Origin: an uncultured Acetatifactor sp.
Lineage (GTDB): Bacteria > Bacillota > Clostridia > Lachnospirales > Lachnospiraceae
DNA: 64,000 bases
NCBI GenBank assembly: GCA_910586215.1
Contig: CAJUGH010000018.1
Location: forward strand, 1-64,000
Direction: 5' to 3'
The first letter of the stretch is position 1. Every line of letters begins with the position of its first letter. The position numbers and the translations under genes are program-made. Below, piece by piece: positions 16,671-24,186 of this stretch. The notes under the pieces are model-generated. The model worked only from the letters and a program-made list of their open reading frames with translations. It ran no database searches and was not told the origin of the DNA.

Positions 16671-18338
16671 TCAGATACAGTGAAATGTCCCTTCGATATA
16701 GAACACGCCGTCTGTGGCAGGCTTCTGGTCCTTGGCGGAACCGGATGCCTTCAACCTTCCCCTGTGGATCAGTTCTTCCATCACATGGGCGATCAGTTCC
16801 CCGCAATAGACGGAGAGCCACTGGTTGATCTGTCCGTGCAGGCGCCTGGGGACAAAGCCCTCAAAGCTCTTTCGCACCGACAGGATCCAGTCCCCAAGGC
16901 GGGCATCCATCCGGGCATCCTCTCTCCCATACAGGGCACAGAAGCCTGTAAACTGTTCCCAGGTAAAACAGGGGAAATTCAATTTATAGACATCCCCTTC
17001 CCTGCATAGCAGGTTATCCTGTACCAGGTAGACCAGGTCTTCTTCCGGGATCCTCCCCCGGGGCACCACCCCTTCCCTGCATTCCGGCAGGATCCTGCAC
17101 CGGGCCAGCCGCTGGAGGCTTCCGTTAGCCCGGCCTTTTTCATGATAGTACTGGTACAGGTGGCCTCCTCCTGCCTCATGCGCATTACATCCATTGCAGT
17201 AGGCTGCCGTCCCCGTCTCGCCCTGTGCCGGGACCTCCGGGACGATGAACCATCCGTTCCCCCCGTCCTTCCTGGGCGGGAAATTCCCGCTGGCAAGCTG
17301 CAGCTTATAATTCTTCAGATCCTCTATTTTCTTCCTAAGCAGAAAAGGCACCAGGATATACCCCAGGCTGTCCATGCCCCTCTCCCTGCCATAGAAACCC
17401 AGTTCCCAGTATGCCGGAGCCTGGGCGGTCTGCTGCGTTTCCCCCATATCCTGGCTGGTTCCCTGCCCCGCACTCCGGTTCTGCGTTTCCGCTGCGTCAG
17501 GATCCGTCTCCCCTTCCCACAGCAGACCTCCATAGAAGTCCGCCATCCTTTGCACCAGATCTCCTGCCACAGCCTCGGTGGCTGCCCGGTCTTTCAGACG
17601 GAAGATAATGAAGTCCGTGGCATATTTGTTTCCCTCCCTGCGGATGGCATCCCCATATTCCAGTTCCGGGAGTGCATCCTCTATATACAGGGTGGGAATG
17701 CCGGTGCGCAGGCTGATCTCCTCCACCGTAAGAGGCTTCTCATAAGCCACCAGACAGATAGCCCTGGCAACCTGGCTGTGCAGATACCGGTTGGTGTCCA
17801 TGGAGCCGTTACATCCATAGGTATTCCAGTTGATTCTCGCATACACTTTGTCCATCTGATTCGTTTCTATCCTTTCCCTGATCCTGCTGCGCCCTACATT
17901 CAGGCGCCATTTGACAGTGGCTTCGGACAGGCCATATTTTCCGGCCAACTGTCTGACAGACAGTTCCCCGATATAGTAGTCCACGAAAATATCCCTGTAC
18001 CCGGAAGAAAGCGTGTGGAGATACCGGAATACCGGCTCATATTCCTCTTCTACGGATTCCTCATCCACCTGCCAGTAGACCTCCCCTGTATCAGACAGTT
18101 CCTGGCCGGACAAAAGGGACTCCCTTCTGCCCCTGGCATCCAGGAAACGGGCATAGCGGTTGTGGGCAATCCGCCACACCCAGGCTTCCAGGGAACCAAT
18201 GTCATATTTCCCCATGCCATCCAGGGCGTACAGCAGAATCTCCCCTGCCAGGTCCTCCGCATCATGCCAGTTGTCAAGCCTGTGATGGCAGAACCGGTAA
18301 AGCGGCTCGATAAAGGGAATGATCTCTTTTGCCTCCAT
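16671..18338 (-). CDS. ECF-like sigma factor with a long C-terminal extension
   Basis: The first 165 or so residues of this 555-residue protein are a sigma-70 region 2 (DAEDLAGEILLYALDGMGKY) and region 4 helix-turn-helix (LSVRQLAGKYGLSEATVKW). The remaining 390 residues are not found in ordinary ECF factors. They include a second winged-helix-like segment (KPLTVEEISLRTGIPTLYIE), a Cys pair in YCNGCNAH and a helical C-terminal part. The start MEAKEIIPF is preceded by AGGAAGG. No anti-sigma gene is adjacent, so the extension may itself sense a signal or restrain the sigma domain, as in other extended ECF groups. This is inference. A terminator follows at 16531-16573. Confidence 0.85.
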   Translation of the reverse strand: MEAKEIIPFIEPLYRFCHHRLDNWHDAEDLAGEILLYALDGMGKYDIGSLEAWVWRIAHNRYARFLDARGRRESLLSGQELSDTGEVYWQVDEESVEEEYEPVFRYLHTLSSGYRDIFVDYYIGELSVRQLAGKYGLSEATVKWRLNVGRSRIRERIETNQMDKVYARINWNTYGCNGSMDTNRYLHSQVARAICLVAYEKPLTVEEISLRTGIPTLYIEDALPELEYGDAIRREGNKYATDFIIFRLKDRAATEAVAGDLVQRMADFYGGLLWEGETDPDAAETQNRSAGQGTSQDMGETQQTAQAPAYWELGFYGRERGMDSLGYILVPFLLRKKIEDLKNYKLQLASGNFPPRKDGGNGWFIVPEVPAQGETGTAAYCNGCNAHEAGGGHLYQYYHEKGRANGSLQRLARCRILPECREGVVPRGRIPEEDLVYLVQDNLLCREGDVYKLNFPCFTWEQFTGFCALYGREDARMDARLGDWILSVRKSFEGFVPRRLHGQINQWLSVYCGELIAHVMEELIHRGRLKASGSAKDQKPATDGVFYIEGTFHCI

Positions 18339-18460
18339 ATGCTTCCTTCCTCTCACTTCATTTCCAGATACTGCAATCGCGATTACACCTTATAAGTGTC
18401 TGCAGACAGGATCCGGATAGGGAAAAAACGAAAATAAACTTTCGTACTCTTGAAATTTCT

Positions 18461-18510
18461 GCCCGCCAGAGGCGGGCATGGGGTGTAAGTTTGAAAAATT
18501 TTTTCAAATA
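18461..18510 (-). terminator. GC hairpin and AT palindrome after the aldo/keto reductase
   Basis: GCCCGCC-AGA-GGCGGGC (18461-18477) is a tight 7-bp stem, and TTTGAAAAA/TTTTTTCAAA (18490-18508) is a near-perfect palindrome. Both lie in the 184-base gap between the reductase stop and the sigma-factor start. They may terminate the former and regulate the latter. No T-run directly follows the GC stem. Confidence 0.4.
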
Positions 18511-18522
18511 TTGATTGGGTTC

Positions 18523-19701
18523 CTAATACAGTCTGAACAGCTTCACGATTTTCCGGCCAGCCTTATACAGGGGACCTTCCAACTGCTTCCTGGCAGCCTT
18601 CAGTTCCTGGCGGATCCCTATGTGCTGGGGACAATGCTGCTCGCACTTCCCACATTCCACACAGTTTGAAGCCCCGGAGGATGTCCTGCGCATGGCCGTA
18701 CACATGAAATACTCCACCAGGGCGGCCCGCTTTCCCTCGCTGTAGCGCCGGTTGTACGCTGCAAAGGTCCCCGGAATATCTACCCCCCTGGGACAGGGCA
18801 TACAGTAGCCGCAGCCGGTACAGCCCACTTTCATCCTGGCATTGATGGCCTTCACCACCTCCTGCAGCATGGCTTCCTCCCCGGGGCCTAGTTCTCCCAC
18901 AGAAACTGCAGAAGCGGTTGCCACATTCTCCTCCACCATCTGAAGGGAGTTCATGCCGGACAGCACACATGTCACCTCCGGCTGGTTCCAGAGCCAGCGC
19001 AGCGCCCATCCTGCGGGCGTGTGCTTTGTGGGGTAGTCTGCCAGTATGTTCTCCGCTTCCCTGGGCAGGTTGTTCACCAGCTTCCCGCCCCGCAAGGGTT
19101 CCATGATGATTACGGGCAGCCCTTTCTTCGCAGCATATTGAAGGCCCCTGCGCCCGGCCTGGGAGTGTTCGTCCATATAATTGTACTGGATCTGGGCAAA
19201 ATCCCAGTCATAGGCATCCACCAGCTGGATGAACATGTCCGAATTCCCGTGGTAGGAGAAGCCCACTTGACGGATCTGGCCGCTTTTCTTCTTCCCTGCC
19301 AGCCACTCCAGGATCCCCAGGCCTTTGAGCCGTTCCCAGGTCTGCACATCCGTCAGCATATGCATCAGGTAATAATCCACATAGTCCGTCCTAAGGCGCC
19401 TGCACTGCTCTGCAAAATATTTTTCACAGCTATCCGCTGTCTTGACCAGGTAATGGGGCAGCTTGGTGGCGATCTTCACCTGTGTGCGGATCTGGTTACG
19501 CTCCAGGATCTCTCCCAGGGCCGCCTCGCTGCCGGGATACACATAGGCTGTGTCATAATAGTTTACGCCATTTTGGAAGGCTGCCAGGATCTCCCGCTGT
19601 GCCTTTTCCATGTCCACCTTTCCCCCTGCCCTGGAAAACCGCATACAGCCATAGCCCAGAATGGAGATATCATTGCCATATTTGTCTTTTCTGTATTGCA
19701 T
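18523..19701 (-). CDS. Aldo/keto reductase with C-terminal 4Fe-4S ferredoxin domain
   Basis: This 392-residue protein has an aldo/keto reductase TIM barrel (GYGCMRFSRAGG; catalytic-region YDTAYVYPGSE; later KIATKLP and YYLMH). A C-terminal ferredoxin module follows with CTGCGYCMPCPRGVDIP and CVECGKCEQHCPQHI. The two clusters suggest electron transfer rather than simple NADPH use. This fusion is common in anaerobic Clostridia, but its substrates are mostly unproven. GGGAGG lies eight bases before the ATG, and a promoter lies at 19756-19784. It is likely a single-gene unit. It shares its architecture with the gene at 40154-41299. Confidence 0.9.
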   Translation of the reverse strand: MQYRKDKYGNDISILGYGCMRFSRAGGKVDMEKAQREILAAFQNGVNYYDTAYVYPGSEAALGEILERNQIRTQVKIATKLPHYLVKTADSCEKYFAEQCRRLRTDYVDYYLMHMLTDVQTWERLKGLGILEWLAGKKKSGQIRQVGFSYHGNSDMFIQLVDAYDWDFAQIQYNYMDEHSQAGRRGLQYAAKKGLPVIIMEPLRGGKLVNNLPREAENILADYPTKHTPAGWALRWLWNQPEVTCVLSGMNSLQMVEENVATASAVSVGELGPGEEAMLQEVVKAINARMKVGCTGCGYCMPCPRGVDIPGTFAAYNRRYSEGKRAALVEYFMCTAMRRTSSGASNCVECGKCEQHCPQHIGIRQELKAARKQLEGPLYKAGRKIVKLFRLY

Positions 19702-19720
19702 CTTATATCCTCCCGTTTTA

Positions 19721-19784
19721 TGGTACTACCAATGGTCTGTACTGCCATCTTCCCCATTATAGGTCTATGGATAACCAAAGACAA
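19721..19784 (-). promoter_or_regulatory. Promoter and small palindrome before the aldo/keto reductase
   Basis: On the minus strand TTGTCT (19779-19784) and TATAAT (19756-19761) are spaced by 17 bases. The palindrome TGGTA-C-TACCA (19721-19731) lies between the expected transcription start and the ribosome site and could be a repressor site. Confidence 0.6.
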
Positions 19785-19820
19785 GCCAAACCGTACCACG
19801 GTCATATATCCTCCAAACTG

Positions 19821-19918
19821 GCCTGGTAAAAAAAGCTTATTCTGGCACTTTTACCAGGGCCACGTTTTGACTACACTTAGAAAAAATGAAAAACGGGTAT
19901 ACTGTTCCATATACCCGT
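19821..19918 (+). promoter_or_regulatory. Two inverted repeats ahead of the ECF S-component
   Basis: GCCTGGTAAAA (19821-19831) pairs with TTTTACCAGG (19849-19858), and ACGGGTATA (19893-19901) pairs with TATACCCGT (19910-19918). Both are just upstream of the S-component ribosome site. They could form a leader structure that responds to the transported vitamin or act as operators. They do not match a known riboswitch by eye. Confidence 0.45.
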
Positions 19919-19938
19919 CACATCCAAGGAGGCACCTT

Positions 19939-20925
19939 ATGAAAAAAGAGATACAGGAATCCAGGAACCCTGAGAACCAGGCCAGGACAGGGACAACCCG
20001 GAAAAAAGGGTATACCCTGCTGGCCATTGGCGCCATTCTGCTGATAGCAGGCATCATTGCCGCCATCTACACCTACCGCTCCAGCTATCAGGCATCCCGG
20101 GACACAGGCCAGGCACTGAATGAGGTAAAGGAACAGATAAAAGCCATAGAAGCAGGCACCGCCACCGGGGACACGGATGCACTCCAAGCGCAGAAAAGCC
20201 AGCTTTCCACCCAGAAGCTGGCCCAGGAGCGTCCATACTCCTACTCCCTGATCCTGCTATTCTTCGCCATGCTGCTTACCATAAAGGGACTTTACAATGC
20301 CCTGGTGGGCACCTGCCGGACATCCCGGGCAGACATCCAGCGCCTGGCCCAGGCCGGACTGCTGGCTGCATTGTGTTACATCGGCTTCACCTTCCTGAAA
20401 ATTGACATTCCGGTGGGACCGGATAAGACGGCATTCCATTTCGGCAATGTATTCTGTGTGCTGGCTGCACTGCTTCTGGGAGGCTACTGGGGGGGCCTGG
20501 CCGGCGCCGTGGGTATGACCATTGCTGACCTTACCACATCCTATGTGACCAGCGCCCCTAAGACCTTCCTGCTAAAGCTCTGCATCGGGCTGATCGTAGG
20601 GCTGGTCGCCCACAGAATCTTTAAGCTTGACAGGGACCACTCCCGGAAATACGTGATGGGTGTCACGGTTTTATCCTGTTTCTGTGGCATGTTGTTCAAT
20701 GTAATCGCGGATCCCCTGGTGGGATATTTCTACAAAATGTATCTGCTGGGCCTGCCCCAGGACCTGGCCTCCACCCTGGCCAAATGGAGCAGCCTGACCA
20801 CCAGCGTCAATGCCGTGATTGCCGTGATCGTGGCTTCCCTGCTCTATCTGGTCCTGCGTCCTGCACTGAAGAAGGCAGACCTGTTTGTGTCCGTCTCCCC
20901 CAAAGGAGAAGACAGTCAGCCCTGA
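19939..20925 (+). CDS. ECF-transporter S component with an N-terminal extension
   Basis: This 328-residue membrane protein has its start fixed by AAGGAGG six bases before the ATG. Residues 1-120 hold a basic tail, one span (TLLAIGAILLIAGIIAAIY), a short coiled-coil-like segment and a second span. Residues 135-320 are a six-span S component of the PF07155 type, with FGNVFCVLAALLLGGYWGG and KTFLLKLCIGLIVG. S components bind a vitamin or precursor and share the EcfA/A'/T energising module, which is not encoded here. The extra two-span N-terminal domain is unusual for the family. The substrate is not known. Confidence 0.8.
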   Translation: MKKEIQESRNPENQARTGTTRKKGYTLLAIGAILLIAGIIAAIYTYRSSYQASRDTGQALNEVKEQIKAIEAGTATGDTDALQAQKSQLSTQKLAQERPYSYSLILLFFAMLLTIKGLYNALVGTCRTSRADIQRLAQAGLLAALCYIGFTFLKIDIPVGPDKTAFHFGNVFCVLAALLLGGYWGGLAGAVGMTIADLTTSYVTSAPKTFLLKLCIGLIVGLVAHRIFKLDRDHSRKYVMGVTVLSCFCGMLFNVIADPLVGYFYKMYLLGLPQDLASTLAKWSSLTTSVNAVIAVIVASLLYLVLRPALKKADLFVSVSPKGEDSQP

Positions 20926-20931
20926 CCCGCC

Positions 20932-20965
20932 AAAATGGCCGGAAACCCTTGTCTCCGGCCATTTT
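20932..20965. terminator. Bidirectional terminator
   Basis: A perfect 12-bp stem, AAAATGGCCGGA with TCCGGCCATTTT, has a ten-base loop. It gives T-rich tails on both strands, between the convergent S-component gene and the DUF4097 gene. Confidence 0.85.
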
Positions 20966-20972
20966 ATACCCC

Positions 20973-22016
20973 CTACTCCCTGAACTTGATAACCGTACCT
21001 CCCATGGAGCATTCCACTGTGATGTCCCTGTCTGCCCCATTGTCGATATACCGCTCCTGGCCCAGGCCACTGAAACGCATACTTCCCAGTTCCACGCTGC
21101 CCATGGCGCTTTCGATCTGATAGTTATAGTCCTTCTGGGAGCCGGACAAGGTCATATCCACACTGCCCATGGAACATTCCACATCGGCAGAACGTCCGAT
21201 CTGTCCTTTCACCTCCAGGCTTCCCATGCCAATCTCCGCTTCCAGGATATGGGCATCCATGGCGTCCATCTCGATCCCGCCCATACCCACGGTGGCCTTC
21301 AGTTCTTCCGCGCGGATCCTCTCCACAGTGATCTGTCCGGCCCCTACTTCCAGTTCCGTCTTCCGGGCCGCAAGTTCCTCTATCTTCATGACCCCTGCCC
21401 CCAGTTCCATGTCCACGCAGTCAAAGACATAGCCCTCCGGTATATAAAGGATGATGCTGCCGCTCTTGGCATCGTCCCAGTGCTTCACCTTGTTCACCGA
21501 CTTGACATACAGGGTATCCCCTTTCACATACCCCTGGAGTTTCCCGATCTTCCTAGCCTCCAGGTAAAAGGAGTCATCCCCGGAATACCTGGTCTCGAAC
21601 CTGCAGCCGCCTACTTCGATGTCCAGATCCGTAACATCGCTCCCCAGGCTGTATTTGTCCACGTTTCCCTTTAAGATGTCATATCCGCTTTCGAAGATGG
21701 TGGCATCCTGGATATCGAAGCCGTTCCCCCAGTCATCTGCAAAGTCTGAGACACTGTCCGACCAGTCATCTGCAAGATCAGAGACCTCGTCCGACCAGTC
21801 ATCTGTAAGATCCCCGATCCAGTCTCCAAACCAGCCGAAGCCCCATGGGAAATTCCAGTTTCCTACATTGAGATGTACTTTCCCCCCTGTGGCGGCTTCC
21901 ACTACATCCAGAATGCCGGTCCTTCCCCGGACTGCTCCGGCCACGGCCGCCAGTATGAATCCCACCACCAGCATCACCAGGGCCGTGATGCCGCATCCTT
22001 TCATGAACTTCTTCAT
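20973..22016 (-). CDS. DUF4097-type membrane-anchored beta-repeat protein
   Basis: This 347-residue protein starts with a transmembrane segment (ITALVMLVVGFILAAVAGAV). Next is an acidic, Trp-rich linker made of tandem DDWSD-type repeats (about residues 75-110). A right-handed beta-repeat domain follows, full of short strands with MGS, MGG and GAG turns (VECSMGSVDM, VGMGGIEMDA), typical of DUF4097. GGAGGGG precedes the ATG. It is the third gene of a PadR-DUF1700-DUF4097 operon. In other Firmicutes this set responds to envelope stress, but the biochemical role is not settled. The DNA of the linker shows three diverged tandem copies. Confidence 0.85.
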   Translation of the reverse strand: MKKFMKGCGITALVMLVVGFILAAVAGAVRGRTGILDVVEAATGGKVHLNVGNWNFPWGFGWFGDWIGDLTDDWSDEVSDLADDWSDSVSDFADDWGNGFDIQDATIFESGYDILKGNVDKYSLGSDVTDLDIEVGGCRFETRYSGDDSFYLEARKIGKLQGYVKGDTLYVKSVNKVKHWDDAKSGSIILYIPEGYVFDCVDMELGAGVMKIEELAARKTELEVGAGQITVERIRAEELKATVGMGGIEMDAMDAHILEAEIGMGSLEVKGQIGRSADVECSMGSVDMTLSGSQKDYNYQIESAMGSVELGSMRFSGLGQERYIDNGADRDITVECSMGGTVIKFRE

Positions 22017-22029
22017 ATGATCCCCTCCT

Positions 22030-22725
22030 CTACTTTTCCTTTTTCTCTGCTTTCTTCTTGAACAGCCCTGCCACCCATTTGCAGATAGCCGGGGTCGCAA
22101 TGCTACCCATAGCCACGGTGAGCATCATAAACAGGATTCCCAGTCCCCCACAGATCAGCCCTCCTCCCATCAGGGCCACACCCACCAGGGGATCCCAGGC
22201 AATGCACATGCAGCCTACCACGATCAGGACGAACAACATGACAAACAACACCAGGGCTGCACTTCCCACCCCCAGGATCATGCTGAACCACCCTGCTATC
22301 AGCCCGATCAGGACACCTGCCAGACCTGCCACAATGCCCAGCAGTGCCGGGGATGCACAGACCAGCAGGATTACGATCAGCACAACAAGCCACACCGGCA
22401 TCTCTGCCTTTCCCCTGGATGTGGAGGTAACCACCGTGTTGCCCTTTCCCCAGGATCCATTCTCCCCCTGGTATTCTGCCAATGCCCTGTCAGAGGCCTT
22501 GGCCCTTCTGCCCCAGGTACCATTCTCCCCATTCCCCAGCAGATCCCTCTTGATATTCTCTGCCACCCGGGCCGGATTCCCCAGGGCCTCGATGACTTCC
22601 TGCTCGTTCTCAGCCCCTGCATCGTCAAAATAATCATTGTAGTACTGCATGGCCTCCTCCCTCTCTGTGGAGGAGATGCTTTGAAGCAGACTTTCCAGTT
22701 GATTCATAAAATCTGTCCTATTCAT
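22030..22725 (-). CDS. DUF1700-family membrane protein (HAAS domain)
   Basis: This 231-residue protein has an N-terminal helical HAAS-type domain (MNQLESLLQSISSTEREEAMQYYNDYFDDAG region, residues 5-60). Four or so membrane spans rich in Gly, Val and Ile follow, with a short Lys-rich tail. Its ATG lies inside the end of the padR gene (eight-base overlap, ATGAATAG), so the two are translationally coupled. Proteins of this type are nearly always next to a PadR regulator and often to DUF4097 genes, exactly as here. A membrane signalling role paired with PadR is inferred from that conserved context. Confidence 0.85.
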   Translation of the reverse strand: MNRTDFMNQLESLLQSISSTEREEAMQYYNDYFDDAGAENEQEVIEALGNPARVAENIKRDLLGNGENGTWGRRAKASDRALAEYQGENGSWGKGNTVVTSTSRGKAEMPVWLVVLIVILLVCASPALLGIVAGLAGVLIGLIAGWFSMILGVGSAALVLFVMLFVLIVVGCMCIAWDPLVGVALMGGGLICGGLGILFMMLTVAMGSIATPAICKWVAGLFKKKAEKKEK

Positions 22726-23098
22726 ATCCTTCTCCCTCGCGCCCCGCGCTATCCTTTCCCTCATTCATCCCGCAGCTTAAGTCCACCCGTCCCTCAAACA
22801 ACCCGGTTATCTTGTCAGAGTACCGCCGCCATTCGCTCTCATAGAGCCGTAGCTGTGCCCATCCCCTGCTGGTCACCTTATAGTAACGCCTGTTCCTGCC
22901 TGCACATTCCATATCGTAAACTTCCAGGCACTCATCCTTCTGCAGCCTCCGCAGCACAGGATACAGGGTTGATTCCGACAGTTCGATCACCTGCCGGACC
23001 TCCTGGGTAATCTTATACCCATAGGTTCCCTCCACATCCTTCGAGACTACGGCCAGGACGATGGCATCCAGGAGGGCTGCTCCTGTATTGAAAACCAT
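22718..23098 (-). CDS. PadR-family transcriptional regulator
   Basis: This 126-residue PadR protein has the typical winged helix (LDAIVLAVVSKDVEGTYGYK; LSESTLYPVLRRLQKD), a wing with RNRRYYKVTSRG and a C-terminal dimer helix. PadR proteins usually repress their own operon and respond to membrane-active compounds. It is the first gene of the operon with DUF1700 and DUF4097, and two copies of a palindromic AT-rich motif lie over its promoter (23120-23203), which suggests autoregulation. Confidence 0.92.
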   Translation of the reverse strand: MVFNTGAALLDAIVLAVVSKDVEGTYGYKITQEVRQVIELSESTLYPVLRRLQKDECLEVYDMECAGRNRRYYKVTSRGWAQLRLYESEWRRYSDKITGLFEGRVDLSCGMNEGKDSAGREGEGYE

Positions 23099-23119
23099 CC
23101 CACCACTCCTCTCCTTCTG

Positions 23120-23203
23120 GTATACTATACATTTCTATAATATTATATGATGTATAATATTGCTTGTTGAGCATACTATACACCATATAATATTACATGT
23201 CAA
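23120..23203 (-). promoter_or_regulatory. padR promoter with duplicated operator
   Basis: The minus strand carries TTGACA (23198-23203), a 17-base spacer and TATAGT (23175-23180), a near-consensus promoter. A motif of about 27 bases (ATACTATAC...TATAATATTA.ATG) occurs twice, at 23122-23149 and 23173-23199, covering the promoter and the leader. The first copy holds the palindrome GTATACTATAC. These are probable PadR sites. Confidence 0.7.
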
Positions 23204-23241
23204 CTTATAAATAGCGGAAGAATTTCTTAAGAAAGTCATAA

Positions 23242-23410
23242 GTTACTGTTCACAGGTGCCACCGCGAGGTGTTTTCACGCGTCTTCTGCGTGACAAACCC
23301 GAGACTGTCACGCGCCAAAATGGGCTGTCCTTGCCCATTTTGTGTGCATCTGTTGCTGTGAACGGAGTGAACAGTAACAATCAAAAGGGGATTGTTCGCT
23401 CCGTTCGCAG
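23242..23410. other. Structured non-coding intergenic element
   Basis: No gene fits here. GTTACTGTTCAC (23242-23253) and GTGAACAGTAAC (23367-23378) form a 12-base perfect inverted repeat around a block of smaller hairpins: TCACGC/GCGTGA (23275-23293) and a 10-bp CAAAATGGGC/GCCCATTTTG stem (23316-23342). A second long imperfect stem (23356-23410) pairs GAACGGAG with CTCCGTTC. It may be a dispersed repeat or a structured RNA. It lies between PlsY and PadR. Confidence 0.5.
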
Positions 23411-23414
23411 GCGT

Positions 23415-23453
23415 CAAAAAACCAGAAGAAACCGCACCCTGGGTTCCTTCTGG
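23415..23453 (-). terminator. Rho-independent terminator after the PlsY-like gene
   Basis: CCAGAAGAAACC (23422-23433) pairs with GGTTCCTTCTGG (23442-23453) with one mismatch. On the minus strand the stem is followed by TTTTTT. It ends the GH13/glucosyltransferase/PlsY operon. Confidence 0.85.
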
Positions 23454-23495
23454 CATGTATCCGCCTTCCTGTTCTTTTTTCTATATACTTTTTGG

Positions 23496-24158
23496 CTATA
23501 TACTCCCGGCTTCCTCGAAATGTGGCTCCTCCAGGCCCACTCCTTCCAGACCGCTGCTTTCCATCTCCCGTCTCTGCTGCCTCAGACTGTTCTTGTGGAT
23601 TACCACTCCCGCAATCAGCAGCGCACCGCCGCATACTTCCCCGGCCACCTTCCCCAGGGACAGCAGCACCAGGCTGCCCAGACCGAACAGCAGGAATGTG
23701 ATCCGTGTCCTTCTGGTGTGAGGTTTTATCACGAAGACCAGGGAATTCACCAGGTACAGGATGCACAGCAGCACCAGCAGCCGCGTCTGTAGCGGCACCA
23801 GTCCCAGCATTACCCCGAAGGATGTAGCGATGGCCTTGCCTCCCTTCCGGTGATGGAACAGGGAGTAGGCATGTCCGAATACCGGTGCCGCCATCACCAG
23901 GGGAAACAGGCTCCCGGTGGCCAGTCCCATCCGTATGGCAAGGTGTACTGGCATGGCCCCCTTGAGAAGATCCCCCGCCAGGCACAGGGTGCCTATGGGT
24001 ACTCCTGCATATTTCATGGCATTGGCAGTGCCTGGATTGTGGTCAGCGCTCAGGCGCTCCACATCCACCTTCTTCAGTACCCTGGGCAGGAAACTGCCAA
24101 ACAATATACTTCCGCATAACAGGCCAAGCAGAATCATGAACAACTGTTCTTGCAACAT
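23496..24158 (-). CDS. PlsY-like glycerol-3-phosphate acyltransferase
   Basis: This 220-residue membrane protein has about six spans. It carries divergent forms of the PlsY motifs: DHNPGTANAMKYAG where PlsY has GSGNxGATN, and GHAYSLFHHRKGGKAIAT where PlsY has GHxFPVFxxFKGGKGVAT. PlsY transfers an acyl group from acyl-phosphate to glycerol-3-phosphate to start phospholipid synthesis. The changed first motif suggests a paralogue, with the housekeeping PlsY elsewhere. It is 28 bases after the glycolipid glucosyltransferase, so a link to membrane glycolipid synthesis is likely. A charged C-terminal tail of about 30 residues is extra. GGAGG lies before the ATG, and a terminator follows. Confidence 0.82.
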   Translation of the reverse strand: MLQEQLFMILLGLLCGSILFGSFLPRVLKKVDVERLSADHNPGTANAMKYAGVPIGTLCLAGDLLKGAMPVHLAIRMGLATGSLFPLVMAAPVFGHAYSLFHHRKGGKAIATSFGVMLGLVPLQTRLLVLLCILYLVNSLVFVIKPHTRRTRITFLLFGLGSLVLLSLGKVAGEVCGGALLIAGVVIHKNSLRQQRREMESSGLEGVGLEEPHFEEAGSI

Positions 24159-24186
24159 TCCTCCGCCTCCTTTCTCTACAGGTACC

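Noticed and set aside
17142..18395. 417-codon plus-strand frame opposite the sigma factor
   Set aside because: It has no domain and no ribosome site; the minus-strand gene has clear sigma regions.
23242..23410. Insertion sequence
   Set aside because: There is no transposase and no target-site duplication; size and structure suit a small repeat or RNA instead.
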